Below, one piece after another: positions 41,467 through 41,800 of a DNA stretch of 41,800 nt. The stretch is taken from positions 1,566,723 to 1,608,522 of the forward strand of contig BFEA01000247.1 in the NCBI GenBank assembly GCA_003427395.1. The letters run 5' to 3'. Within the stretch, counting starts at the first letter, position 1; every line of letters begins with the position of its first letter. The notes under the pieces are model-generated. The model made no database searches. It had not been told where the DNA came from and saw only the letters and a program-made list of their open reading frames with translations. The position numbers and the translations under genes are program-made. The stretch comes from Chara braunii. Lineage: Eukaryota > Streptophyta > Charophyceae > Charales > Characeae.

Positions 41467-41800
41467 AGAGGTGTCAGTGGTGACATAGAAATGGCGAGTG
41501 GGGTCGGCGATCTTGAGGACAGGGGCCGTGGTAATGGTTTGCTTGAGTAAGTCGAAAGCTTGTTAGCGGCGATCGTTCCAATGGAAAGGCTCGTCCTTGC
41601 GGGTGAGTTCGTGGAGAGGGTAAGAGATCTCGGAAAAGTTGTGAATGAACGGGTGGTAATAGTTGGCAAGGCCAAGGAAGGAACGGAGTTGGAGGAGGGT
41701 CTTGGGTGGGGGGTACTCGACGAGGGCTGTGACCTTTGAGGTGTCCATACGGATGCCTTCAGCGGAGACAATATGGCCGAGGTATTCGACGCTCGAAGCG
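41467..41800 (-). pseudogene. pol: gypsy-3 fragment: reverse transcriptase/RNase H junction
   Basis: On the minus strand, starting at the window edge: MDTSKVTALVEYPPPKTLLQ, RSFLGLANYYHPFI and LTRKDEPFHW, typical of the connection region. After a frame change come APVLKIADPTRHFYVTTD and the first RNase H Asp. It joins the plus-strand gypsy-2 integrase with no LTR between, so this is a rearranged or misassembled junction. The rest of the element would lie to the right. Confidence 0.82.

Overview
The window is nuclear DNA of a streptophyte (green plant or charophyte alga) with a large, repeat-packed genome. The only host gene I can support is the 3' part of a plant-type MSH1, the organelle-targeted MutS homologue that ends in a GIY-YIG domain. 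One exon (4549-5011, +) encodes the MutS ATPase Walker B half. A second (26705-26916, +) encodes the linker and the first half of the GIY-YIG domain. Their splice sites are compatible (phase 1 to phase 1), so they flank an intron of about 21.7 kb. The Walker A exon should lie left of the window and the end of the GIY-YIG domain right of it. Very large introns, GA microsatellites and Ty3/gypsy plus LINE content would fit a Chara-like charophyte, but that genus is a guess.

Almost everything else is transposable elements, many nested. 1-4548 is intron holding LTR-like sequence, a LINE endonuclease fragment, a pyrimidine-rich minisatellite and a fold-back element. 5012-8707 holds a LINE tail, a U6 snRNA retropseudogene and a solo LTR (6298-7698). 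8708-26089 is a Ty3/gypsy chromovirus, gypsy-1, with two 1.35-kb LTRs, an initiator-Met primer site and a perfect 5-bp target duplication (TTGGG). It carries a nested LINE fragment (about 10640-12139) and a 6,714-bp insertion (15633-22346) that splits its reverse transcriptase. 27481-33874 is a minus-strand LINE, LINE-2, itself interrupted by a TIR element and an LTR-like block. 33875-41466 is a second gypsy element, gypsy-2, whose 5' LTR matches the solo LTR. It ends abruptly against a minus-strand gypsy fragment. All retroelement genes carry stops or frameshifts.

The most unusual signal is in the non-coding 6.7-kb insertion. Ten hairpins share a near-invariant 19-nt core, while their arms differ from copy to copy but stay mostly complementary. 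A second tandem array of five hairpins with a period of about 123 bp follows. Other notable points are a short hairpin motif repeated in LINE tails, a U1-like ACTTACCTG motif recurring in LTR-like blocks, and assembly artefacts. The artefacts include an intact Nextera mate-pair junction adapter (26947-26984) directly after the GIY-YIG exon, and single-N joins flanked by exact duplications.
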